Shown here: positions 18,685 to 30,600 of the stretch, in pieces
Layout: each line of letters opens with the position of its first letter
Numbering within the stretch: the first letter of the stretch is position 1
NCBI GenBank assembly: GCA_033439295.1
Contig: JAVTLE010000001.1
Coordinates: 1,612,001 to 1,676,000, forward strand
Direction: 5' to 3'
Length of the DNA: 64,000 bases
Source of the DNA: Deuterostichococcus epilithicus
Taxonomy: Eukaryota; Chlorophyta; Trebouxiophyceae; Prasiolales; Stichococcaceae
Program-made: the position numbers and the translations under genes
Notes under the pieces: generated by a model
Told to the model about the DNA's origin: nothing
The model's database searches: none
The model's input: only the letters and a program-made list of their open reading frames with translations

Positions 18685-21600
18685 ATGGATCCAGCAGACG
18701 AGCATCACCTGCAGGACGACCTCGTGGACGACTATGAGGAGCAGCCGGACGACAGGTGAGGTTCAGAAGCAGCGGGTTTGCAACGGTTTGGGATGCCATT
18801 CTGGCGGAAGCAACACCTGGGCGCCCAGGCCATGAACTGCAGGGTGTCAGGTGTATAGAGACTTCTACGGTCCATACAACTGCTGTGCATTTCCGGGGCC
18901 ACAGTTGGCAGGCGTAACACCATGTGGGCTTCAAGCGAGCTTCACGAAAACCCGCAAGGGCCACCGGCCGCGAGAGGAGGCCTCCACCCATCTCAGCGTG
19001 TGCAGCTCGTACACGCTGTCGATCGTTGGTACACCGCTGGTTCTGCACGCATTCTGCAGCGTTCCACACCGGCTGCATGCGGTACTCGTCGGGCTGGGCC
19101 GGCGTCCCAGGCTGCGTGCCTGGCCGACGTGCACCGTTTCCATCAAATTCAAACGCTAGTGGCAGGGTTCCTAGCCGCACCCCGGGCGTGATCTGGCGCT
19201 AGCGCCCTCCACCGAGCCTGGTGGCGTGAAGCGGATCTGTCTTCTCACCAGGTGCAGCCCGACACTGTTGTTGCCCGCCTGCAGGTGGGACGTCGGCGGC
19301 ATCGACGTGCCGGACGACGACAATGAGTTCCGGGAGCAGCTGGAGCTGTCCCCGCAGGAGCGGGTGAGCGACGCCTTTGTTGGCAGTCCCAGCTTCGGCC
19401 ACCGACAGCCAGGAGACTGCAGCCTTGCACCGCTCGGCAGCGTGACACACGCTGAAGGCTGTTGCAGAGCCCGGAGCCGGAGGTTGCGGAAGATGCAGAG
19501 CGAAGCTCGGTCGCAGCTGAAGGGATGTCACCCCAGACTGCACAGCTGCACAGTGGCCGGCGCGATGGCCAGCGGCACCTGAGGCCGCGTCGTGCGCCAG
19601 AGTCAGCCGCGAAGCCGCGACACGGCCGGTGCCGCAGCAGTCGTGTGACCGAAATGGGCGGCGCCGCATCATGGCGGTCGAGCGGCTGGCAGCAGGGAGG
19701 CAGCGTGCAAGCTCAGCGACAGCAGGCCAGGCGCCGCGGCGTTTACAGTCAGACGACAGCAGCAAAACTTGCATGCCAGCAGCCAATTCACCTCCGCACA
19801 CAGTCGACATGCTCATGCCGCAGCTGGCATCACTGCGCCGAACTGTGCTTTGCCAACTGTGCCGCCTCTTGATTTTGCAGGCGATGCTCGACCAGTATTC
19901 TGGGGAGAACAGGGGCCTGCGGAATCTGGACTCCGCGCTGCGGGACGCGGTGCAAATGGTGCAGGTGTCCGACCAGCGGATCACCTACCTCCGCAAGATG
20001 CACGCCCTGCTGCTGCTCAGAAAGTGCGCAATTCTGCGATCTGATGGCTCTGTGCTCATGGCTTCGTCACTCCATGCTAACAGTGACAGTTCGTGCGAGG
20101 CCTGCCCTAGTGCCTGCCCGCATTCCGTGCACCCTACACATGACTCGCCCGCCGCAGAGGCGCTGCAACGGCTCGTTCCAGCGGCTGTCCGCTGAGCGAC
20201 AGATGCTTGCTGCACAGGGTCCGGGGGGCGCTACAATCATACGAGGAGGAGGAGGAAGAAGAGGATGACGACCGGCGAGACGAGGTGCTGTTCATACACT
20301 TGCCATCCTCCGCTGCGAACCTCATTCTACAACGCACACACAGCAACTTGCCATAGCAGCCTCGAGGCCTGTCTACACCAGGCACTGCAAATGACATCCT
20401 GCACGCATTCTGCATCGAGAGCACCAGACTCGGACGACACACTCGCATGCGCCCTTGCCCTGTGGTTTGCACCAGGCTCAGGAGTCGTTGGCGCTTATCT
20501 GCCTTCCTCCCTGCGGCACACCAAGGGTTTCAAACCAAGGGTGCCAGGCCTGACTGGTGTTGATGCCCAGAGCCGGAGCGTGGCGCGGGACATGCTGCCG
20601 GAGGACTACCCGGAGTTCTCGTCGGAGGAGGACGACGACCAGCTGTCGCGTGATTCCGCGTTGCGGTCGGCGCGGAAACACAAGGTGCGCCGCCACCGGC
20701 GCCAGCGCCGGCACGGCCCTCGCGCAGGCGGGAGTGTGCTGCACCTCTGGCTGTCCACCCTGGCGACTGCCCGCCTCAGCGAGCGACTTCAGCAGGGAGG
20801 GCTGCGAGGGGGCTGGTGCTCGCAGCCCGGGAGGCTCAGAACTGCTGGCATGCATGGCAGCGGTCTGGCTGGCTTTGCCGTGTACCACAACGAACAAGCT
20901 CTCGACATGTTTGGAGATCCAGGCGGTGGAAGCAAACATATCATCCATGCCCCTGTTACCTGCAGCGCCTGCTGTCGCGGCGGGGGCCCAACTCCGACGA
21001 CTTCATCCCGGTGAAGGGCGGCAGCAGCGACTATGGCGGCCACTCGCGCGGCGGCAGCCTCGGCGGCAAGGAGGAGTCCATCTTCGACCCGGAGGAGGCC
21101 CTCCTCGTCAAGGTGCTGATATGGGCTGGAGTGTATCTGAGAGTATCTGTTGGATCTGGATGTCGCCATTCAGAGTGCGGCTGCAGCAGCGGGGCTGGAG
21201 CGTCCCTGGTCACTACACAATTGGGTTGCGGCAGCGGCGGCATTTTCGCGCGGCAAGCCCTGAGGCTGTGGCGGCGGCACTGCAACACGCTCGCAAAGAA
21301 ATCAGGGCTTTGATGCCATCTGAGGCGCCAGCCGTCTGGTGGGCCTTAGGACCTGCCACGATCTGGCAGTGCATTTCACACATGTAAACGCATCCTATTG
21401 TGCCTGTGATGCTTTTGATCAGGACGACGATGAGGACGGTGCGGTGTACCCGGCAAAGCCCTTTTACACAGACAGCGGCGCGCTCGCGCCAAACAGCTTT
21501 GACAGCGACCTGGAGAAGGTAGACGCAGACAGCGGCTCCTCCGGCACGCCCCCAGACGGTGAGCGGAGGGGAAACTCGTTGAACCGTTTTGAAAATGTGA

Positions 21601-24600
21601 CCCAGATCGGTTTCCAAGCACCCTTACATGCAAGCCAGACGGACGCGCCGGCATTGAGGGCGGCTGCAGCCTGGCTGCAAAGCAGGAAAACGCCTTGCGG
21701 GAGGCTGGTTCCCGGTGATTGTGCCTGACATACCTTTGGCCGCTGCTCTGGAGACCAAACCTGCTGCCGACAGCTCCAGCACTGGACATCAAAGTTGAAC
21801 TCAGGATTACCGTGCTGCAGGCAGCACCATCGAAAAGGATGGCGAGGGTGACGGCAAGCTGGACAAGAAGGAGGCCAAACGGATCGAAGATGCGGCCTAT
21901 GACCCGTCCCGCTTCGCCCGGCGCTACAAGCAGCAGCGCCGCATCAACTGGGTCGGCTCCACAGTCTTCTTCCTGTGGATCTGCGCCTTCCTGGCCTACA
22001 TGTTCATCCGCGTCACCAAGACGCTGCAGCTGGGGAGCTACCTGGTGTACGGCATCTTCGTGCTGGGCGTGGAGGTCCTTGGCGCGTCCACCACCCTCAT
22101 CTATGGTGCGCGGCATCGCCCACACAAATGCAGCCTGCAGCTGTGTGCGAGCTCTGGCGTCGGACAGCGCCCATGAGGCGCAAGTAAACGAGTCTGGGAT
22201 GTGAGCAGCACGTGAGCAGGCGCTGTCTCCTGAATGCACATGCCTGTGCGTCCACACCTCTTACACAACCCTGCACTGGCGTGGAACACACAGCCTTAGG
22301 TGGCGCGATGGGCTCCCGACGCAGGCACCAACCTGATCTTCACGCCAGTCAACCCGGAGCTGGACCGCCTCAAAAGGAAGGAGCCAGTGGCCGCCAAGCC
22401 GGCGGCGAAGACGGGCGGCTGGTTCCGGCGCAAGGGCAAGAAGGGCGGCAAGGACGAGCCGGAGCTGCCAGTGTCGACAGACGGTCCGTCCGTGAAGAGC
22501 GGCGCGGGTTCCGAGGCCGGCGACCTGGAGGAGGGCGGCCTGCCCAAGGTGAGGCTGGGAATCAGGATTGAAAACTAGTATCGGGAATCAGGATCGGAGC
22601 TCTACTCCGATCCGGCATCTGGAGGTTCGGAACCTGAGCGGGACGGGAGGGGCTACCCTGGCCGGGGACCTGGAGAGGCAGCTTCCCAAGATCAGCTGAG
22701 GAGTTGTCGAGCATGCCAACCACGACATCTGCGAACCTGAGATTGGCCGGCGGCGGTCTCGCTGGCCGGCGTCCCGCAGGAGGGCGACCTGAAATGAGGC
22801 TGGGAGCCAGGTGTTTAGGGTGTAAGGTTTGGGTAGCCGCAGCTGGGACGACTGGTGGAGGTCGGACAGTGCGGGCGCTTGGCAGGGCCCTGGAACGTGA
22901 TGGCCGTCAGCATATGTACAGCGACGTCGATTGCCAAACCCAGTGGGGCATGCTCATGCTCCAATGCGTCCGACACGCTGGGCTACCTTGAGGATGTGGG
23001 GTGGCACCTCCAAGGGGCCTTCGCAGCTGCGCTTGAAGAAAGGCTCAGCACCGCAAGCTCAGAACAGGTTGGGGGCGGCGTGTCACGAACAAGGCGTGGT
23101 CCTATGTCTGAGCACCTCTACATCTGAAATCCTTGCAGGACCCGGACTACGAGGAGCCACCGCCGACGGGGCACTACCACATCCGTGTGCTCATTCCCTG
23201 CTACAAGGAGCCCGAGGAGATCGTGCGCCAGACCGTGGCCGCCATCCGCACCGCCGTGCTGCCGCCCGGTGAGTGACAGGAGACCTGCCGCTGTGTCGAG
23301 CATGCCCACCGCCGCCGCTGGAGCTCGTTGCCGCTGGCACCGTCCCTGGATGGTCGCCTTGCGCGACGTGCCCAGCCCCGAAGCTTGCTGCCATGCTGTG
23401 CTCCTGGAATTTGTCTCTGCAGGAGCGCCAGAGGCGGTCGGTGCAGGTGCAGCCAGACTCGCCATGCCCACACCACACAGACGCTGATGTGCAGACGCGG
23501 ATCCCCTGACGCTGCTCCGCTTTTCCGCAGGCTGCCACCGCACCATCTACGTGTGCGACGACGGCAAGGACAAGCTCAAGCGGCGCATGTGCCAGCGCAT
23601 GGGGCGGGACGTGCAGTATGTGTCGGGGCGCAACCGGCCTTCGGGCGAGATGAACGGCAAGTCCGGCAACCTGAACAACGCGTGCCAGCAGATCTACCCT
23701 GCCGGCTGCAAGATCCCGGACAACGAGCTCATCTGCGTCATGGACGCTGACCAGGTGGGCTGGCGGAGCTGGTTTCCCTTGCTCAGAGGCGACTGTGCCT
23801 ACTCAGCAGTGCATCTCCCAGAGCAGCCAGCCGAGGCTGCACGCTGCTGGCAAGCCACAGTCAATCTGCAGTCGCACTGCAGCACTTGCACGCGAAACAG
23901 TGCCCGACGCCAGGAACGGTTTGCATACAACACGCTGCCTGGCTGACTCTGGCGATAGTTCACACCGTGGCAACGCCTCGCTGCCGCAGATTGCGGACCC
24001 CACCTTCTTCATCAAAATGCTGCCGATGGTGGATGGCGGCGACGACGTGGGCATGGTGCTCAGCCCGCAGTGCTTCCACAACCTCAACCAGGAGGGCGAC
24101 ATCTTCAACCACTCCAACATCCACTTCTGGGAGTGAGTCCTGAATCTCGGGATTCAGACTTGCGCAACATGAACAACACTTGCCGTCTGTACTCGTGCAC
24201 ACTGATTTCAGTCTCACATTGTGTTCAATGGTTCCTGAGTCGTTCACACTTACTTCCTGCTTCCAGGTACATGCAGCCGGGCTACGACGCGCTCGGCTTC
24301 ATCTCCTGCACAGGTATACTGATGCGGGCGTGCAAGCACAACCTGCTGCCACCTGCTGCAAGCCGAGATCAAGTGCAGCCCCCCCGCGACCTTGTGTGCA
24401 CTGCGGCGTACTGGTGCCTCTGCGCGCAATCCTACGCACGGTCCGAGCAGGATGTGCATTGCCACTGCGCAGGCACCAACTTCCTGGTGCGTTCCAAGGC
24501 GTTCCAGGAGTGTGGCTGGTCGCCAGAGTACACGTTGACAGAGGACTTCGCCCTCGGCATGGAGCTCGTCAAGCGCAAGTGGCAGGTGCGGGCTGCTTGG

Positions 24601-27600
24601 AACGGGCCTTGAGGATGCGCTTGGAAGGCTCTCTCCGAAATACTTCGCCGCCGTGCTGTCAGGCAGCTTGCTGCACTGTGCTCAATGTGCAAGTCGCGTC
24701 TTGACACACCACGACCTCGGGAGCCTGATTTGGAAATACTCATTGACTGCCTGCGCCTGAACCTTGTTCAAGAGCGCAGGGAGGACATGGCCAAACCTAC
24801 CCTTCATGCTTGTTGCAGTGCCGCTACGTGTGCGAGTACCTAGCGGTGGGCGAGGCGCCCGACCAGGTCCGTAACTGCTTCCAGCAGCGCTCCCGCTGGT
24901 GCAAGGTGAGCCTCGGTGCCTCCCCTCCTGGCGTGCCGCTGTCCGCCCTGGCATGCTGCTGAGCTTCGACCTTCCTGCCGCCGCTGCTGGTAGAACCTCT
25001 GGAGAGCTGCTGGGTGTGGCGGCTGCAGAAGTCCCGGCTAAAAGTACTGCGTTGTCATACCGTCCGGTGGTGCTTCCAGTGGGAACTGCGGGGCTGCCGC
25101 AACATCGCGCCGCCCTGCATACTTGCTTGGGCCTACGGATTGCTCGACACAGCGGCGCAGCCTGGGTGCAGCACCCAGGCTGCGCCGCTGTGGCGACACA
25201 GTTGTTGTCCAAGCACCCAGAGCAGGCCGGCGTGCAGCAGCAGCAGCCCCGTCACTGCAATCAGCCGCACCGCCGACGGGCATGGCTGTGCAGCGATTCG
25301 AGCCAGGTCCATCGCAGCCGCTGGACACAGCAGCTTCTTCAGCGCTGTGCTGCTGAATTGAGACAACACGAAAGATGTCTGCAGACATGCGTGCTGATAT
25401 CCGCATCTGATATCTTCTGCTGCAGGGCCACTTCCAGGTCATGTTCTCCAAGCAGCATTGCCCGCTGCTGCAGAAGCGGCTGTCCTTCTTCATGAAGGTG
25501 CGCCCAAATTTGTGTGTTCTATATGTATGTGCCTCCCAGCAGCAGTTGCTTCCTGGAGTACTTGTTTGCCGCTCGCATTCCCACAGCATCCGGCCTGTTA
25601 CCACCTGATGCCAGCTGGCTGCTCTGCGCCTTTCGTTACCCTGCCGCTACAAAGTTTCAACAATTGATTGGCATGTGACGCCAGTGCTGCATCGCTCGCA
25701 GATCCTGTTCTGCTCGGGAGTGTGGTCGTACATCGTGGCCTCCATTGCGACGCCCACCTTTATCCTGGTGCCGCTGCTGACCATCTGGTTCGGCATCTTC
25801 CCCATCGTGCTCTCCTGGTGGGCCGCCCTGGGCCTCAGCGTCTACTACGTCGCCACCACTGCGGTGCGCATAGCAGTCTTTCCACCAAAGCCGCCTTGCT
25901 CTGCAGGTCACTCGCAGCCAGTCTCCTCTGCAGCCTTCAATACTGTTGTTTCAGTGCTGTTGACATTAAGGGAAGACAGCCATTGCCCGCGCTCCCCTGC
26001 CTGATTGCGTACGCACAGGACCTCCTGCATGCCTTTGACCTGACTGCCGCCAATTTGTGCTTTCTTCTGCCCCAGGTGCTGAACTACTCCAAGACGCGCA
26101 AACACATCCAGCCGCTGTGGTTCTCCAATGTGTCCACCGTCATCATGTTCTGGACGTACATCAAGGCGCTGTTCCGATCGCTGTTCGCCCGATTTACAGG
26201 CGGTCTCAAGTTCAAGACCACGCTCAAGGTATGTTCATCACCATTTGGTATCTTCCGGGCATGTGCCTCTGTAGTGGGCATGTGTTTCCATCAGTGCGAT
26301 GGTGCTTCTCTGCTGTCCAGGACCCTTGTAGCTGTATCATAGAGCAGCACCTTGGAGGAGACAGCAGACAATGCGCATGCCCAAGAGAACGGTGGACAGG
26401 ACGAATCGTGGTCATTCTCAACAGCATGCGCAACTGCTCAGAACACCCTTCTTGCCGTGCAGGGTCTGGGCAAGCTGCAGGACAGCGCCTTTGGTGATCT
26501 CATCGTGCCGGTCATCGTGCTCATCCTGTGCACTGTGTCCCTGGGCATCGGTATTGGCAAGGTCGTCAACAATGCGTCTGGGGTGCGCTCCTTTCCTCGA
26601 ACTTGCTAGAAGATCACATATGAGAATGCGGCCTGTTGACCGTTTTCTATGCAGCAGCCTGCTCCGCACTCTCCCGACCAGCTCGAAACGCCTGTACAGC
26701 TGCAAGTTTCACTGTCATCCTAGGCCCTGCAGCGGCGATGTTCGCCTGCAAGCGCTACATGCACCCCTCACGGTGTTCAATTTTCTTGTTCCGAAACTGT
26801 AAATCCGTCCCTGCAGGCCAAGACGACGCTGCTGGTGTCGCTGGCTTGGATGGTCTTCAACATGATCCCGCCCTACCTGCTGCTGCACTACCAGTTCATC
26901 GGGCGGGGCACAACGCTGAAGATTGTCTGCAAGTGCGTCTCCCTGACCCGCACAGATAGGCCCTCCTCGCAATGCTTTGGTCTCAGACTCATGCGACCGT
27001 GTCAGGCCGCGCTGCACCAGCGACCCTAGGGCACTGGAAGCCTGCCTTGTGGCAGTACACACCCCCTACCCACTGCTGAGGCCTGTGCCATCCAGGTTTA
27101 GGGTTTTCCATTTAGGGTTTAGAGTTTAGGGTTTAGGGTTCAATTCCATATGTAAAGTCACCTTCTGTTTTGGCGCCCGCAGGCTGGCGTTCTACCTGTC
27201 CTTCTTCGTGGGAGTCGCAGCGCTGGTGCTCATCTGGCTGCTGTACCCCAAGGGCTTTGACTACCCGGGCGCCATCGCAGACAACATCACCTACTTCCAG
27301 GTGCGCCTCTGGGACTTCTTGACATTTCATGGATTTGCGATATGAGCTACACACTCGAACTGGCCCTTGCTTTTCTGCTTCTCGAGCCTCGTCAAGCGTC
27401 GGCCACGCAGGCCTGCAGGCGCCTGCCTGCGGCTCTCGTTTGCTGGCAGTTGCAGTGGGCTGGGGGACTGGGCAACTGCCCCTGGAGTCCCTGCAGCGGC
27501 CCTGGCTGTGACATGGCCCATTTGACCTTGCTCATGCAACTGCCTTGCGCACAAGCGATAGGGACGCTGCTGACGGCCGTCACTGTCGCCGCCCCGCGCA

Positions 27601-30600
27601 GAGCACGATGGTGGGCACGCTGCCAACAAATGGGTACAACGTGCCCTGGCGGGGCGTCGCGTATGCACAGGACGCGCGCAGCCCCATCGTCGCGCCGCTG
27701 ACGGCGACGCTGGGCGCTGTGCACGACTCCTCCGGCGGCTGGATGACCGGTGGCGCCGGCGGTGAGCCGCCTTTTCATGACCTGCCCCTCCGCAACCTTC
27801 CCCTGTCCACCCCTGTGCAATGCTGTGCACTCCTGTCTGCCTCTGTGCAACCTGTGTCCGTCCCTGGGGCTGCACGGCATTGGCTGGAGCCCTGCCGGGC
27901 GGGAGCTGTGACTGAGACTGCACACGTATGGCCGCACAGGCAACATCAAGATGACGCAGCCGATCGCATTCTCAACGGCAATGCTGGCCTGGAGCGTGCT
28001 GTCCTTTCCCAAGGGCCTGGGCGGCAGCAAGACGGCGACGCTGCAGCAGGTCCAGGTGCGGACGTGTCTCACTTCCTTGGTGCCTGCCGATTCAGCTGAG
28101 GCGCTTCCACCTGTACCTTCCACCTGTGCACATCTCTGCGTCCCACACTCACTGGGCAGCGTCGGCTTTGTGCAACTCGAAGCAAGCCAGCTGCTGAGCC
28201 CCGGAGATGACACGGACGCAGATCGGGGCGGAGTATCTGAAGAAGACGCTGCTGGAGTACACCGCCAACAACCCCCAGTTCTATGTCATCTACCAGGTGC
28301 AGTCTTAGGGTTCTAGGGTTCCAACCTAAACCCGCAAGGCCCATTCCCTCGGCTGCCCACCCTCTGCCCTCGCCTCCTGAGTGCTGGACCTGCACTGCCA
28401 GCACAGCCTGCAACCGGCAGCGCTGTTCTCGATGGCGGGAGGCTGCTGGCTGCGCCACCGCACCGGGGCAGCGCCCGCGCTCGCAGGCATGGCAAGGCGT
28501 GCACCTGGCTGTCTCTGTCCTTTTTGCTTACATGTTCCAAACATGACACTCACTCACTCCTTCATGTTGCGCCAGGTGGGCAACCTGAGCACAGAGAGCC
28601 GGTATTGGGGCTACCCGGAGGCGTTCACAGGGACCCGCCCGTCCTACTACGTGCCCACCTCCATCGGCACCTCCGACCTGACAGGCTCCATGGCCGCCGC
28701 CTTTGCCGCCTCCTCCCTGGCCTTCCAGACCGTCGACCGCGCCTACGCGCAGGTGTGCGATTTCTTGACTGCGTCTGCCGCTTCGGTTCCGGGGGTGCAC
28801 AGCAAGCCTGCGCAAGCACCCCTCCCAATATGGGCAGACGCTGCTGCGCGCTGGCTGGAAGCCTCAACGGGAAAGGCGACAGCAGGGGCCTGCGCATGAC
28901 ACTGTGATGCACCAGGAACGAAGACGTCAGCGGCGCTGCCGTCCTTGCATGTGTGTGGCGGCTGCTTATTCTGACGACCAGCGGCGTGCTGCGCGCAGGG
29001 CCTGCTGAACCTGGCAGCCAACATGTATGCGGCAGCAAAGGCCTACCCTGGCTCGTGAGTCCCTGCCCTTGCCTTTTGCTTGCACCGCTCATGTGTTGTG
29101 CACAGTGTCACATCTGCAACCGCAAGTGCACACCATGCTTGCCCGCTTTGCTGGCGGCCGGTCGTGCAGACGCTGTCCCCGTGCACATCAACCGGTCTGC
29201 TAGCGCGGCCGACAATTCTCCCCCAGACCCACCAGTGGCGCACACCTGACACGCCTTCCTCCCTCGCAACGTGACGCTGCCGCATGACGATACCCAAAAC
29301 CCTCTCAAACCTTACCGCAGGTACTCCTCCCGCATCCGCGGCAGCGTGTGCACGTCGCAGTTCGAGCGGTCCAGCATCGGGCCGACGGGCGCGGTGCTGG
29401 CCACCTCCGGCGTGTGCAAGGGCCCCTATGACGCCTTCAACGGCTCCGCCCTGGCCTGGTGCGCCGTGTCGTGCCCTGGGCAAACTTTTGGGGTTTTGTG
29501 GATGGACACGCGGGCGGCCTGCCTGCGTACATTGGGCCGCGCGGCATGCCAGCAGACGCTCAGCAGCGTGCGGTCCGTGCTTGAACATGGAGGGGCGCAA
29601 GCCAGGTGTCTACATTCCAGTTCCCGCCCCTCAGCCGCAATTCATCACGTTTTACAAGTTTTGAGACGCCCCTCTTACCCCAAACAGGTACAACAGCACC
29701 TCTTACTATGACGACATGACGTGGGCGGCCAGCTGGATGTACCAGGCCACCGGGCAGGCGACGTACCTCAACGACGCCATCACGTTCTATGTCCTGCACT
29801 CCCAGGTGCGTATGCGGCTTGACACCAAGTATTGTCGGCTGCCGTCGCGCTGACGCGTGCCACTGGCGGCGGCAGTGGCAGACGGTGCTGAGTGTCACCT
29901 TGGAGGGAACCTGCGAGCCCGGCCCAGTGCGGGGGCCCGGGGGAGGGGTGTCGACATGGTCCCGGTGCTGTGCTGACAGCAAGAGCATGCCAGAGACGTG
30001 CATTCAGTCGTCTGCGGCACCGACTGCAGGCAGCCTGACGCTGTGGTGAACATGTGCGCGCAGGGCCCCGAGCAGGTGTACGACGACGAGCTGTTGTTCA
30101 ATTGGCAGAACGTGTTCTGGGGCGCCAACCTCAAGCTGGCGCAGCTCAAGGTGCGCATCTGACATCTGGGCAGCAAGTGCAGCTGAAAGCAACCAGCAAC
30201 CTCCAAACACACAGGATGCGCGAAAGGGCCAAATGACTCTTTTGCAATGCGCCTCTGCTGCTCGGCACCCCTGCTCGTGATTGCCTGCCCTGCTTCGGAG
30301 CCCCCGCGTGCCCGACCGCACAGCCCAGCGCCCACTCTTCCGGGTTCGGTCACCGCAGGGCGACCCGGCGTACCACCGCCAGATGCAGTACTTCCTCAAG
30401 TTCTGGCTGTGCGGCACCGGCGGCGTCCCCGTGCAGTTCACCCCCCTGGGCCGTGCCTGGAACGCCAACGATGGCGCCCTGGGCACCACCGCCAATGCCG
30501 CCTTCATCGCCACGCTGTACGCCCAGGTCGCCAGGTGCGCGCCTTGAGGCCGTGCCAGCCCATCGATGCTGAAAAACAGCAGCACGCGAGCTGAGGAATG

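Noticed and set aside
24995-25345. Protein-coding frames that look alike on both strands around 25150
   Set aside because: The resemblance arises from the inverted repeat itself; the region is intronic between two conserved CslG-B exons.
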